Shown: positions 1 to 6,459 of the stretch, one piece after another
How the letters are laid out: each line of letters starts with the position of its first letter
How positions within the stretch are numbered: the stretch's first letter is position 1
Assembly (NCBI GenBank): GCA_964370225.1
Contig: CAYJII010000045.1
Span: 1-14,102, forward strand
Direction of reading: 5' to 3'
Length of the DNA stretch: 14,102 nucleotides
Origin: CAYJII01 sp964370225
GTDB taxonomy: Bacteria > Bacillota > Clostridia > Oscillospirales > Ruminococcaceae
Position numbers and translations under genes: made by a program
Notes under the pieces: model-generated
What the model was told of the DNA's origin: nothing
What the model saw: only the letters and a program-made list of their open reading frames with translations
Databases searched by the model: none

Positions 1-2596
1 ACTCCATAACATTTTCTACAGTATATGCTACTTTTTCCTTATTTAGCGCTAACTCCCAGAATTCTGTCTGCTTAATATCTGTTAATTTTCTACAACAGTG
101 AACCCATCTTTTCAGGTATTCTTTTCTATTTTCAACAGCGACATTCTCTCTGTTTATCAGCGCTAATGCACTTTCTTCCTTGTCAGTAAAGCTTCCACTA
201 TGCTCAGTTAATAAAGCATCGACAAACTTGTTAATATTTTTATCATCGTTTATATATTTGAACACTTCTACATATTTCCCACTACTTAGCACTGTGTATA
301 AATGATTTTTGTTTTTATCAAAATCAGTATAACCATATAGTTTATTCATCACAATTTTTATATTGCTCAATGTGATTTTATATAAAGATTCCCTCCCAAT
401 TTGTGTTAACAGTATAGAGTTAGTATCCTCCTCGCTTAAAATATCAAATTCTACTCCCACAGTCTTTAAATTGGAGATTACATAATTAATCTCTTTCTTC
501 TCAGTTACTTTCATTTTCCCCAATAAGCTAGTGTTCGAATTGATGTAGTCACATAAATATTTGCATTCAGTTTCATTTTTAAATAATAATATCTCCCTTG
601 CTATAGTCAATTCTACAAACATATCTTTATTCTTAGTTGATATACCTTTTTCTTTATCTAGCAAGTATCTAAAAACGTCATCCCAAAATTCATTGAGCAT
701 GTCTACAAACTTAACTAGGGTGCCAGACTTACCTTTAGCTAGATATATATCAACAAAATTTACATCTTTCATCTGTGCTATTTGCATGATGAACTTTATT
801 AGCTTGTCAGAATATTTTTCATCTGATAATAATTCATCTAATATATCATAATTTAGAATATGCTCACTACTAAATACATGTCCACCTAAGCGACTAATGA
901 CTAAATCAGGTGTTAAAACTTTATAATCCCTTAAATCCCCATTTCGTGACATCACATCTCTTAAGAATTTTTTATCCTCTTTTTTAAACACAGTATCATA
1001 GAAAAATGACATATAATCACTATAAGTTTCATCGATATACCCTTTGTAAACAAACATTTTTATTACACTGAAATACTCGTTATCAGTAATTTTTTCGTAT
1101 CCTAGCACATCAAAATCTTCGGATTTGATTAGTTCTCGAAGCAACTTATTTTTAACTCTATCTACATTTGTCTGTATATTCATCAAGGATATTTCTTCAG
1201 GTAATGCTTCACCATGTCTTTCTCTGTAGTCAGCCAACACTTCAATGACTTCATCATCATTCACTTTGTTTTCAAGTGGATTATATAACTTAAAATCAGT
1301 AGCCACATTAATTAGTATTTCGGCTTTTTGTTCAAATAAATTTTCAGACTCTCTCCTAACAATTTTACTTTTCTGTGCAAATAGTGAAAAGAGATAACCT
1401 TTCCTGAAATGTAGCTGTGCAAAATCTTTTGGAAACAGATTTTTATACACTATCATCGCAAATAAATTTTTGTACTCCAGCCCAGTGTTATTAATCAGTG
1501 CTGAGTAAATAGCAAACTCATTACAAATATTATTGATTATTCGCATATCATCAAGGTATAGCGATACGCTAAAAATAAAGTCATCTCCAATTTTTTCATG
1601 CCACCCTGCTTCTTTCACTAGCTCTCTTAATCTATCATACGAGTTTGAACTATCGATGTATGGCACTATCGGTATGATAAAATCAAAAAACTTAGTTCTA
1701 TCTTTATTCGAGAAAACATCATCTTTGATTAGATAAAAAAACTTAATTTCCCCCTCACCTTCTCTACGCTTTTTCACTTCTTCTGAATTTAACAGCATAT
1801 TTATTTGCCTTAAATGCTCAAATACCATTTTTTGATCAAATCTGTCAATATCCTCAAACACAATAGCATCAGAACCAGAATTTGCAAGCATATATATTAT
1901 TTCACCCGTATATTTTTCAAAGATAGAGTCTTCTTCTTTAAATAGTGCAATCGAAAGATCTTTAAAAGACATTTGCTTGAAAAAATTGGTATTATGTTGA
2001 AACCTAATGATTTTATAGATGAAATGCCAAAGCAAAAACACAAATAAAGTTAAGGCTATGTACTTAGCCCAAACATTGAGATCTCCCCATTCTTCATGGA
2101 AAAACAAATAATACCCCGTGCAAATAAAAAGTAGCACTTTTACTGCATTGCAGATGCTATTACGCTTACTTACTTCCTTTTTTACATTAAACCTACTTTG
2201 TGGAATTTTTTTCGGATCAATTTGGTGTATCAGCTGATTTATAACATTCGCTTCCAAATCCCTGATTGCATTTTTCTGTTGCTCTTGCTTATTCCCAGCA
2301 TCAGTTACGACAACCTTCTTATCACCATTTCCAAAATGTGCAAGTGAAACACTGATAAATTTTTTATCTTTTGTTCCATCAATATAACTGTTAATCATCG
2401 TACTTTTCCCCGAGCCATAAGGTCCCGTAATCGCAATATTATTTACATCGCTCTCAGAAAAAGCAAAATTCATCGCAGTAGTAAACATTTTGGATTTATC
2501 TATTTTAGCAGGAGTTAATTTTTTAAACTTAAACTTGTAGTCTTCCTTATTTGGATTAGTCTGTTTTGTATTTGGACGCGCACCGTTTTTTTCCAT
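1..2596 (-). CDS. YobI/KAP-type membrane P-loop NTPase (3' end outside window)
   Basis: An uninterrupted frame of 865 codons starts at an ATG at 2596 with AAAGGAG seven bases upstream (2604-2610) and leaves the window at the left edge, so the C-terminus is missing. Walker A is GPYGSGKST at residues 58-66. Two hydrophobic segments follow at about 146-167 and 175-196, and only then comes the Walker B-like FEDIDRF at about 247-253. Membrane helices inserted between Walker A and Walker B are the hallmark of KAP NTPases. After Walker B comes a YobI-like stretch around DRTKFFDFIIPIVPYIDSSN. The rest is long, helical and charged, with no domain I recognise. KAP proteins sit at the inner face of the membrane, and some (PifA of plasmid F) exclude phage. 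The function of YobI itself is not known to me. The gene is transcribed apart from its upstream neighbour, with its own promoter and a terminator between them. Family call firm; role open. Confidence 0.85.
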   Translation of the reverse strand, partial: MEKNGARPNTKQTNPNKEDYKFKFKKLTPAKIDKSKMFTTAMNFAFSESDVNNIAITGPYGSGKSTMINSYIDGTKDKKFISVSLAHFGNGDKKVVVTDAGNKQEQQKNAIRDLEANVINQLIHQIDPKKIPQSRFNVKKEVSKRNSICNAVKVLLFICTGYYLFFHEEWGDLNVWAKYIALTLFVFLLWHFIYKIIRFQHNTNFFKQMSFKDLSIALFKEEDSIFEKYTGEIIYMLANSGSDAIVFEDIDRFDQKMVFEHLRQINMLLNSEEVKKRREGEGEIKFFYLIKDDVFSNKDRTKFFDFIIPIVPYIDSSNSYDRLRELVKEAGWHEKIGDDFIFSVSLYLDDMRIINNICNEFAIYSALINNTGLEYKNLFAMIVYKNLFPKDFAQLHFRKGYLFSLFAQKSKIVRRESENLFEQKAEILINVATDFKLYNPLENKVNDDEVIEVLADYRERHGEALPEEISLMNIQTNVDRVKNKLLRELIKSEDFDVLGYEKITDNEYFSVIKMFVYKGYIDETYSDYMSFFYDTVFKKEDKKFLRDVMSRNGDLRDYKVLTPDLVISRLGGHVFSSEHILNYDILDELLSDEKYSDKLIKFIMQIAQMKDVNFVDIYLAKGKSGTLVKFVDMLNEFWDDVFRYLLDKEKGISTKNKDMFVELTIAREILLFKNETECKYLCDYINSNTSLLGKMKVTEKKEINYVISNLKTVGVEFDILSEEDTNSILLTQIGRESLYKITLSNIKIVMNKLYGYTDFDKNKNHLYTVLSSGKYVEVFKYINDDKNINKFVDALLTEHSGSFTDKEESALALINRENVAVENRKEYLKRWVHCCRKLTDIKQTEFWELALNKEKVAYTVENVME

Positions 2597-2634
2597 TTTA
2601 ATACTCCTTTATCTGCATATTAATACACTTTTAT

Positions 2635-2663
2635 ACTATAGCATATTTCGACAGATTTCGCAA
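2635..2663 (-). promoter_or_regulatory. Predicted promoter of the YobI/KAP-type gene
   Basis: On the minus strand TTGCGA (2658-2663), a 17-base spacer, and TATAGT (2635-2640). The expected start lies about 30 bases before the ribosome binding site. The match is moderate, but the position just after the upstream gene's terminator supports it. Confidence 0.5.
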
Positions 2664-2701
2664 TATTTCTTAGTTATTCCACTACATTTTTACTAAAATA
2701 A

Positions 2702-2730
2702 AAAGAGCTGCCTTAAAAAGGCAGCTCTTT
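2702..2730 (-). terminator. Intrinsic terminator of the MutS2-like gene
   Basis: A perfect 12-bp stem, AAAGAGCTGCCT paired with AGGCAGCTCTTT, with a five-base loop. On the minus strand it is followed by TTTTTATTTT. It lies 34 bases past the stop codon of the MutS2-like gene and before the promoter of the next gene. Confidence 0.9.
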
Positions 2731-2763
2731 CTTCGCAGTTATAAATTATCACTGTTGCAAATA

Positions 2764-4692
2764 TTAACTAAATTCATCATACTCGATAACTAAATCTGGG
2801 TTGTGTCCTTTGGTCATTTTATGGCGCGCTTTACGATTTGAAACAGTATCAAAAATTATGTCAAAATCATAATCAGGCGGATAAAGCTCACTAGCTTTTA
2901 CTTTAAGCTTTACTCTAGTGTGGTTTACATACTTTTTCTCACCTTTGATTTGAACCACTAAATCTCCCTTATCATTTGCAGGTTTATACACGATTCCAAT
3001 TGCTTTTTCAGGCAAAATTGTTACGCTATCGCCCATTTGAAATTTATCTTTTAGCTCGTTATTCTTAAACTTTATGTCTTTTACAATCTTGCTTGCAACT
3101 TTTCTTTCACTAATTTTTTCGTCATCAAAATTACTTTTAAATCTCTCAGTTTTGGGGCTCACTTTCTCATTGTGGTATGCTTCTTTTTTAGCACGTTTTA
3201 ATAAATGTTTTGGTAACCCCAAACGCTCTGCTATCGAAAGAGCACAGCTCTCCCCCGCTTCGCCTATCTGCATTTTATAAAGTGGCTTTAGGTTTTCTCT
3301 ATCAAAATCCATTCTAGCATTTATAAGTGATGGTGTATTTTTAGCAAAGTCTTTTATCTCTGGATAATGAGTCGTAGCCAAGAATAAGCAGTTTTTTTTG
3401 CGCAACTCATCCAGTATAGCTACCGCAATCCCCATACCCTCAGCTGGATCAGTACCCGAGCCTAGCTCATCTAGTAGTACTAAACTCTCATGGGAAACTG
3501 TTTCCAGTATAGCGACAATATTTTTTATATGTGCTGAAAAAGTAGAAAGATTTTCTGATATGCTTTGTCCATCCCCAATATCACAAAGATAATTTGAATG
3601 CATAGCAAAACTACTACCAATTTCTGCCGGAACATGCAGTCCACATTGAGCCATTAGCGACAGTAGTCCAACAGTTTTTAGTGCTACTGTTTTCCCACCA
3701 GTGTTAGGACCTGTGATTACAATACCACGATAATTTTCTCCAAATTCCAAATCCAATGGAACACATTCCTCGCTTTTAAATAAAGGATGGCGTCCTTTTA
3801 CAATCTTAATTGTTCGATTAGTTGTTATCGGTACTTCATTTGCTTTGATTTTACAAGAATATTTTGCTTTTGCAAATATAAAGTCTAAGGTTTCCATATA
3901 TCCTGTATTTGTAACTAACGCAGTCATATTATCATCAACTAATGCTGATAATGTGTATAAAATTCTGCGCACCTCATTGTCCTCATCAATTTGCAAGAGG
4001 CTAAGCTCTTCTTGCAATTTCCCTATCGCAGATGGCTCAATAAACACCGTGCTTCCAGTACTCGAAGTATCAATCACAGAGCCTGCCACTTGATTTTTGT
4101 ATGCTTTTTTTACAGGTAAAACAAATCGTCCATTTCTATTTACAATGTTAAAATCTGTAAGATAATCTTTTTTACTACGCAAAATCGTCTCGAGTTTTGC
4201 CTTTACAGATGCATGAATGTTCTCAATTTTTCTTCTAATGTCTTGCAAAGTTTTTGATGCGGAATCATCAACTTTTTCATTCCTTATTGAACGATCAATC
4301 TCTTCATAAACATCATCTAAGTCTATAAATGACATGCTATAATAAGCAAGATTTACCTCAAGGTACTCTGCTTTTTTTAAGAATGATACCATTCTTTTAC
4401 AAGAGTGGATAAAACTCGCTAAAGATGTTAACTGCTCAGGTGTCAGCATTGAGCCCTTTTCTGCAAGAGCAAGTGTTTTTTTAAGGTCATTCATGGATGT
4501 AAGAGGTGGAGTCCCAACATTTTCCAGAACCTTTTTTGCATCAGAAGTATCGCGCATATTCTTTTTACACTCGCGCTCACTCAATGATGGGGTTAATGCT
4601 AATAGTTTTTCTTTTACGTCTATAGATAAAGCAAAATCACTCAACTCGCTTAATACTTTATCAAATTCTAATGTATAATATGATTTAATCAC
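2764..4692 (-). CDS. mutS2: MutS2-family ATPase lacking the Smr domain
   Basis: The protein has 642 residues if it starts at the GTG at 4692. The start VIKSYYTLEFDKVL matches the MutS2 N-terminus (TLEFDKV), and AAAAGGA lies 11 bases upstream; an upstream GTG at 4758 falls inside a terminator hairpin. In order: helical core (about 10-320), ATPase with Walker A GPNTGGKT at 328-335 and Walker B LLDELGSGTD at about 406-415, a coiled region, and a KOW-like beta region at about 550-600. Canonical MutS2 is near 780 residues and ends with a Smr nuclease domain. Here about 40 residues follow the beta region (containing PPDYDFDIIFD and NRKARHKM), then a stop. MutS2 of B. subtilis binds collided ribosomes and splits them, and was earlier linked to suppression of recombination. 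Without Smr this copy could still use ATP to remodel ribosomes or DNA but lacks the usual nuclease. The ordered C-terminal tail argues for a distinct subfamily rather than a decayed gene. Confidence 0.85.
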   Translation of the reverse strand: MIKSYYTLEFDKVLSELSDFALSIDVKEKLLALTPSLSERECKKNMRDTSDAKKVLENVGTPPLTSMNDLKKTLALAEKGSMLTPEQLTSLASFIHSCKRMVSFLKKAEYLEVNLAYYSMSFIDLDDVYEEIDRSIRNEKVDDSASKTLQDIRRKIENIHASVKAKLETILRSKKDYLTDFNIVNRNGRFVLPVKKAYKNQVAGSVIDTSSTGSTVFIEPSAIGKLQEELSLLQIDEDNEVRRILYTLSALVDDNMTALVTNTGYMETLDFIFAKAKYSCKIKANEVPITTNRTIKIVKGRHPLFKSEECVPLDLEFGENYRGIVITGPNTGGKTVALKTVGLLSLMAQCGLHVPAEIGSSFAMHSNYLCDIGDGQSISENLSTFSAHIKNIVAILETVSHESLVLLDELGSGTDPAEGMGIAVAILDELRKKNCLFLATTHYPEIKDFAKNTPSLINARMDFDRENLKPLYKMQIGEAGESCALSIAERLGLPKHLLKRAKKEAYHNEKVSPKTERFKSNFDDEKISERKVASKIVKDIKFKNNELKDKFQMGDSVTILPEKAIGIVYKPANDKGDLVVQIKGEKKYVNHTRVKLKVKASELYPPDYDFDIIFDTVSNRKARHKMTKGHNPDLVIEYDEFS

Positions 4693-4734
4693 TGTTATAT
4701 CAATCCTTTTTAAAATAATATTTTTGCAACAAAA

Positions 4735-4760
4735 AAGTGTATAGGCACACCTATACACTT
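4735..4760 (-). terminator. Terminator 2 inside the MutS2-like leader
   Basis: A perfect 11-bp stem, AAGTGTATAGG paired with CCTATACACTT, with a four-base loop. On the minus strand it runs into T6 (4731-4736). It stands only 42 bases before the GTG start codon, so full-length mRNA requires read-through. This is a condition-dependent terminator, unless an unseen promoter lies in the last 40 bases. Confidence 0.8.
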
Positions 4761-4863
4761 AACAATTAGACTATTAGAATTCTTACCTTTATATCGGTAA
4801 AATCTAAAAAGCTATATATAAAACAGTGTAATTTATAAGGTGCAACCTAAAAATATGCATAAC

Positions 4864-4894
4864 AAAAAAACGAATTAATGTTAATTAACTTCGT
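4864..4894 (-). terminator. Terminator 1 inside the MutS2-like leader
   Basis: Arms TTCGT plus ATTAA against TTAAT plus ACGAA (plus-strand spelling), 10 bp with one bulged base at 4889 and a four-base loop. The minus strand then has T7 (4864-4870). The stem is AT-rich and weaker than terminator 2. The 16-codon leader ORF ends in its loop, so a ribosome on that ORF would cover the 5' arm and block the hairpin. Confidence 0.65.
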
Positions 4895-4931
4895 AAATCT
4901 GCTTTCTTCCTATAAAGAAAAGCATATCCAT
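4881..4931 (-). CDS. Possible leader peptide (16 aa) in the MutS2-like leader
   Basis: ATG at 4931 opens a 16-codon frame, MDMLFFIGRKQIYEVN, with stop TAA at 4881-4883 in the loop of terminator 1. A second ATG at 4925 would give 14 residues. No good ribosome binding site precedes either ATG. Translation would have to restart after the tiny upstream ORF behind the strong GAGGAG at 4992-4997. Its placement, ending inside a terminator, is what suggests a leader peptide; the coding evidence alone is weak. Confidence 0.4.
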   Translation of the reverse strand: MDMLFFIGRKQIYEVN

Positions 4932-4966
4932 AATGTTTGGTTATTGAAAAAATTCCAATACCAAAA

Positions 4967-4984
4967 TTAGGCTACATCTAACAA
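4967..4984 (-). CDS. Possible minimal leader ORF (5 codons) at the 5' end of the leader
   Basis: A TTG at 4984 seven bases after GAGGAG (4992-4997) would encode M-L-D-V-A, stopping at TAA (4967-4969). Overlapping alternatives are GTG-TTT-TTT-TGT-TAG, whose GTG abuts the Shine-Dalgarno, and an ATG-TAG start-stop pair 14 bases away. The Shine-Dalgarno is the best in the leader and has no longer ORF to serve, which suggests some tiny ORF is translated. Which start is used cannot be told. Confidence 0.3.
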   Translation of the reverse strand: MLDVA

Positions 4985-5019
4985 AAAAACACTCCTCACT
5001 TTTTTATAATTACTCAGAT

Positions 5020-5048
5020 ATATTATCATATCTTTATATAATTGTCAA
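5020..5048 (-). promoter_or_regulatory. Promoter of the MutS2-like gene
   Basis: On the minus strand TTGACA (5043-5048), a 17-base spacer, and TAATAT (5020-5025), a near-consensus housekeeping promoter. It faces away from the tetR promoter; 25 bases separate the two -35 boxes. Initiation is expected near 5013. Confidence 0.8.
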
Positions 5049-5073
5049 GTGCTAATTTTAGCCGTAATTTTTC

Positions 5074-5102
5074 TTGACAAAAATATTTTTTCGCCTTATA
5101 AT
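5074..5102 (+). promoter_or_regulatory. Promoter of the tetR-ECF transporter operon
   Basis: TTGACA (5074-5079), a 17-base spacer, and TATAAT (5097-5102): full consensus in both boxes. The -10 box lies inside the palindrome at 5096-5122, so a bound repressor would block the polymerase. No convincing second promoter lies between tetR and the transporter genes. Confidence 0.85.
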
Positions 5103-5122
5103 ATACCAGTGGTATATTATAA
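5096..5122 (+). promoter_or_regulatory. Probable operator for the TetR-family regulator
   Basis: A perfect inverted repeat: TTATAATATACC, a three-base centre AGT, and the exact complement GGTATATTATAA. The 27 bp cover the -10 box and the start region and end 14 bases before the tetR start codon. Size, symmetry and position fit a TetR-family autorepressor site. I saw no second copy elsewhere in the window. Confidence 0.8.
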
Positions 5123-5136
5123 GGAAGAGGTGTTTT

Positions 5137-5754
5137 ATGAGCGAATATAGTAAGACTCAATTAGAAATTTTAAAGGTTGGAAAAATCGAATTCTTAGCGC
5201 ATGGATTTAAAGATGCATCTTTAAGAAAAATTGTTGCAAAAGCTGGTTTTACAAAGGGTGCCTTTTATGGGTATTACAATGATAAGGCTTCACTTTTTTA
5301 CGATTTAACTGACGAATGTGTTAACAATTTCCTGGATAATTTCAAAAATGCACAGAGTACATTTTTTGATTTAATCGACACAAGCGATAACGCAAATCCA
5401 AACACACGCTCTAAAGAATATTTATTTAATTTCGTGAAATACGTTTATGATAATATAGATATTTTCAAATTAGTTTTATGTAAAAGTGCTGGCACAAAAT
5501 ATGAAAATTTTGCACACGACCTAGTTAATCTGCAAGTTGATACAATGATTTTATATCATGCTGAGCTTAAGAAAGTTGGTAAGCTTTCTGGTGATATTGA
5601 TAGAGGTTTATTGCACATCTTAATGAGCGCATACTATGAAAGCCTTTTTGAAATTATAAGACACGATGTAAAAAAAGAGGATGCTTTTTTATATGTCGAT
5701 AAAATATCCGTTTTCTTCACCGCTGGATTTGAAACTATAGTTAAATATCTATAG
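5137..5754 (+). CDS. TetR/AcrR-family transcriptional regulator
   Basis: The protein has 205 residues from the ATG at 5137, which has GGAAGAGG just upstream; an earlier in-frame start at 5074 would lie in the promoter and is rejected. Residues about 8-55 form the TetR DNA-binding domain, with a helix-turn-helix at roughly 27-46 (SLRKIVAKAGFTKGAFYGYY) and then NDKASLF, typical of the family. The C-terminal 150 residues are the helical ligand and dimer domain, which is not conserved enough to predict a ligand. It is the first gene of the operon with the ECF genes and its promoter carries a perfect palindrome. The natural reading is an autorepressor that senses the imported compound or a product of it and controls the whole operon. 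Family certain; ligand unknown. Confidence 0.9.
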   Translation: MSEYSKTQLEILKVGKIEFLAHGFKDASLRKIVAKAGFTKGAFYGYYNDKASLFYDLTDECVNNFLDNFKNAQSTFFDLIDTSDNANPNTRSKEYLFNFVKYVYDNIDIFKLVLCKSAGTKYENFAHDLVNLQVDTMILYHAELKKVGKLSGDIDRGLLHILMSAYYESLFEIIRHDVKKEDAFLYVDKISVFFTAGFETIVKYL

Positions 5755-5758
5755 TTTC
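5731..5758 (+). repeat. Inverted repeat spanning the tetR stop codon
   Basis: GAAACTATAG (5731-5740) and its exact complement CTATAGTTTC (5749-5758), with an eight-base spacer. The tetR stop (5752-5754) lies in the right arm. No T run follows, so it is not a normal intrinsic terminator. It could stabilise the tetR message end or mark a processing point ahead of the transporter genes. Confidence 0.5.
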
Positions 5759-5874
5759 AAACTCATGGATTTATCAGCCCATAAAGTTAGTTTCCACTAA
5801 CAGAATTTCATTGGATTTTATTAGTTCTTACAACGAGAGCTATTAAAAATTATATATTTTAAAGGAGAATAAAA

Positions 5875-6459
5875 ATGCAAAAAAACAAAGAAAAAATCAA
5901 TGTGCGCGACATTATTACTCTAGCTATTTCATTTGTGATAATGTTTGTAATTTATGCGATAGTAGGTGTTCCACTTTCTGCAAGTGTATATGGACATCTA
6001 TTTATTTTATCAATCAGCGCTCTAATATGGGGCTCAATCTTTTTATTTTTGTACACAAGAATTAGCAAAAATGGCGTGTGCTTAACAATAGGAATTTTAA
6101 TGGCACTTGCTAATTTAACTAACTTTTGGGCAATTTCTATAGTTATATTTATTGGAGCAATAGCAGCAGAAATTGTATGGAGAAAACTTGATAAGAAGAA
6201 GTTTTCGACTATGCTTATTTGCTTTAGTGTGCAAATTGTATCTTGGTTTATTGGAATGATTTTGCCACTTATTATAATGACCGATACTTATGTAAACACT
6301 TTCAAAGGTTTTGAGGAAATTTACAAAGGTATGGCTGATATGATTATGGGGCCTATGCTCGCTGTTTATCTAGCTACAACCGTTATTGGATGTGTAGTTG
6401 GTGGGTTTATCGGTAAGATAGTACTAAAAAAACATTTTGTGAAAGCAGGCATAGTATAA
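5875..6459 (+). CDS. MptD/Trep_Strep-family ECF transporter substrate-binding (S) subunit
   Basis: An integral membrane protein of 194 residues with about six hydrophobic segments (roughly 12-32, 39-60, 66-86, 88-104, 115-137 and 157-185). The C-terminal GGFIGKIVLKKHFVKAGIV closely resembles the end I know from the MptD/Trep_Strep family of putative ECF S components, and the usual length is about 190. The start ATG has AAAGGAG upstream. S subunits bind the vitamin-like or metal-like substrate and topple in the membrane when driven by EcfT and EcfA. Here T and A are encoded directly downstream, so this is a dedicated module rather than a user of a shared ECF engine. The substrate is not readable from the sequence. 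Some streptococcal and lactobacillal ECF systems import heme, which makes it one candidate. The gene follows tetR by 120 bases. Confidence 0.85.
   Translation: MQKNKEKINVRDIITLAISFVIMFVIYAIVGVPLSASVYGHLFILSISALIWGSIFLFLYTRISKNGVCLTIGILMALANLTNFWAISIVIFIGAIAAEIVWRKLDKKKFSTMLICFSVQIVSWFIGMILPLIIMTDTYVNTFKGFEEIYKGMADMIMGPMLAVYLATTVIGCVVGGFIGKIVLKKHFVKAGIV

Larger units (their letters stand above)
4693..5013 (-). promoter_or_regulatory. Attenuator-like leader of the MutS2-like gene
   Basis: From the predicted transcription start near 5013 to the GTG at 4692 lie about 320 nt with no sizeable gene. In transcript order it holds: a strong GAGGAG (4992-4997) with a five-codon ORF; hairpin 1 (4936-4965, 10 bp with one bulge, 9-base loop); an ATG opening a 16-codon ORF (4881-4931); hairpin 2 (4901-4923, 8 bp with a bulge); terminator 1 (4870-4894 plus U7); a strand (4825-4842) able to pair with the 5' arm of terminator 2; terminator 2 (4735-4760 plus U run); and the gene's ribosome binding site. 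Tandem terminators with small ORFs before one gene are the layout of transcription attenuators such as those before ribosome-targeting resistance genes. I recognise no riboswitch or T-box motif, and the trigger is unknown. Confidence 0.6.

Noticed and set aside
561..851. Plus-strand ORF of 96 codons
   Set aside because: It lies opposite the continuous YobI/KAP-type frame, has no ribosome binding site and shows no recognisable domain. The other plus-strand ORFs opposite genes 1 and 2 fail likewise.
2764..4692. MutS2-like gene as a truncated pseudogene
   Set aside because: The frame is intact, a terminator follows closely, and the tail after the KOW-like region looks ordered. No Smr-like sequence was found in the 160 bases downstream.
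4693..4758. N-terminal extension of the MutS2-like protein from an upstream GTG
   Set aside because: The extension would be encoded by a terminator hairpin and its U tail, has no ribosome binding site, and does not resemble the MutS2 N-terminus, which begins at the GTG at 4692.
5074..5136. N-terminal extension of the TetR regulator
   Set aside because: The extra codons fall on the -35, -10 and operator; the ATG at 5137 has a good ribosome binding site and fits the family.
5828..5856. TTACAA-17-TATATA as a separate promoter for the ECF genes
   Set aside because: Initiation would fall in or after the ribosome binding site at 5861-5866, leaving no usable leader; the operon promoter at 5074-5102 is far better.
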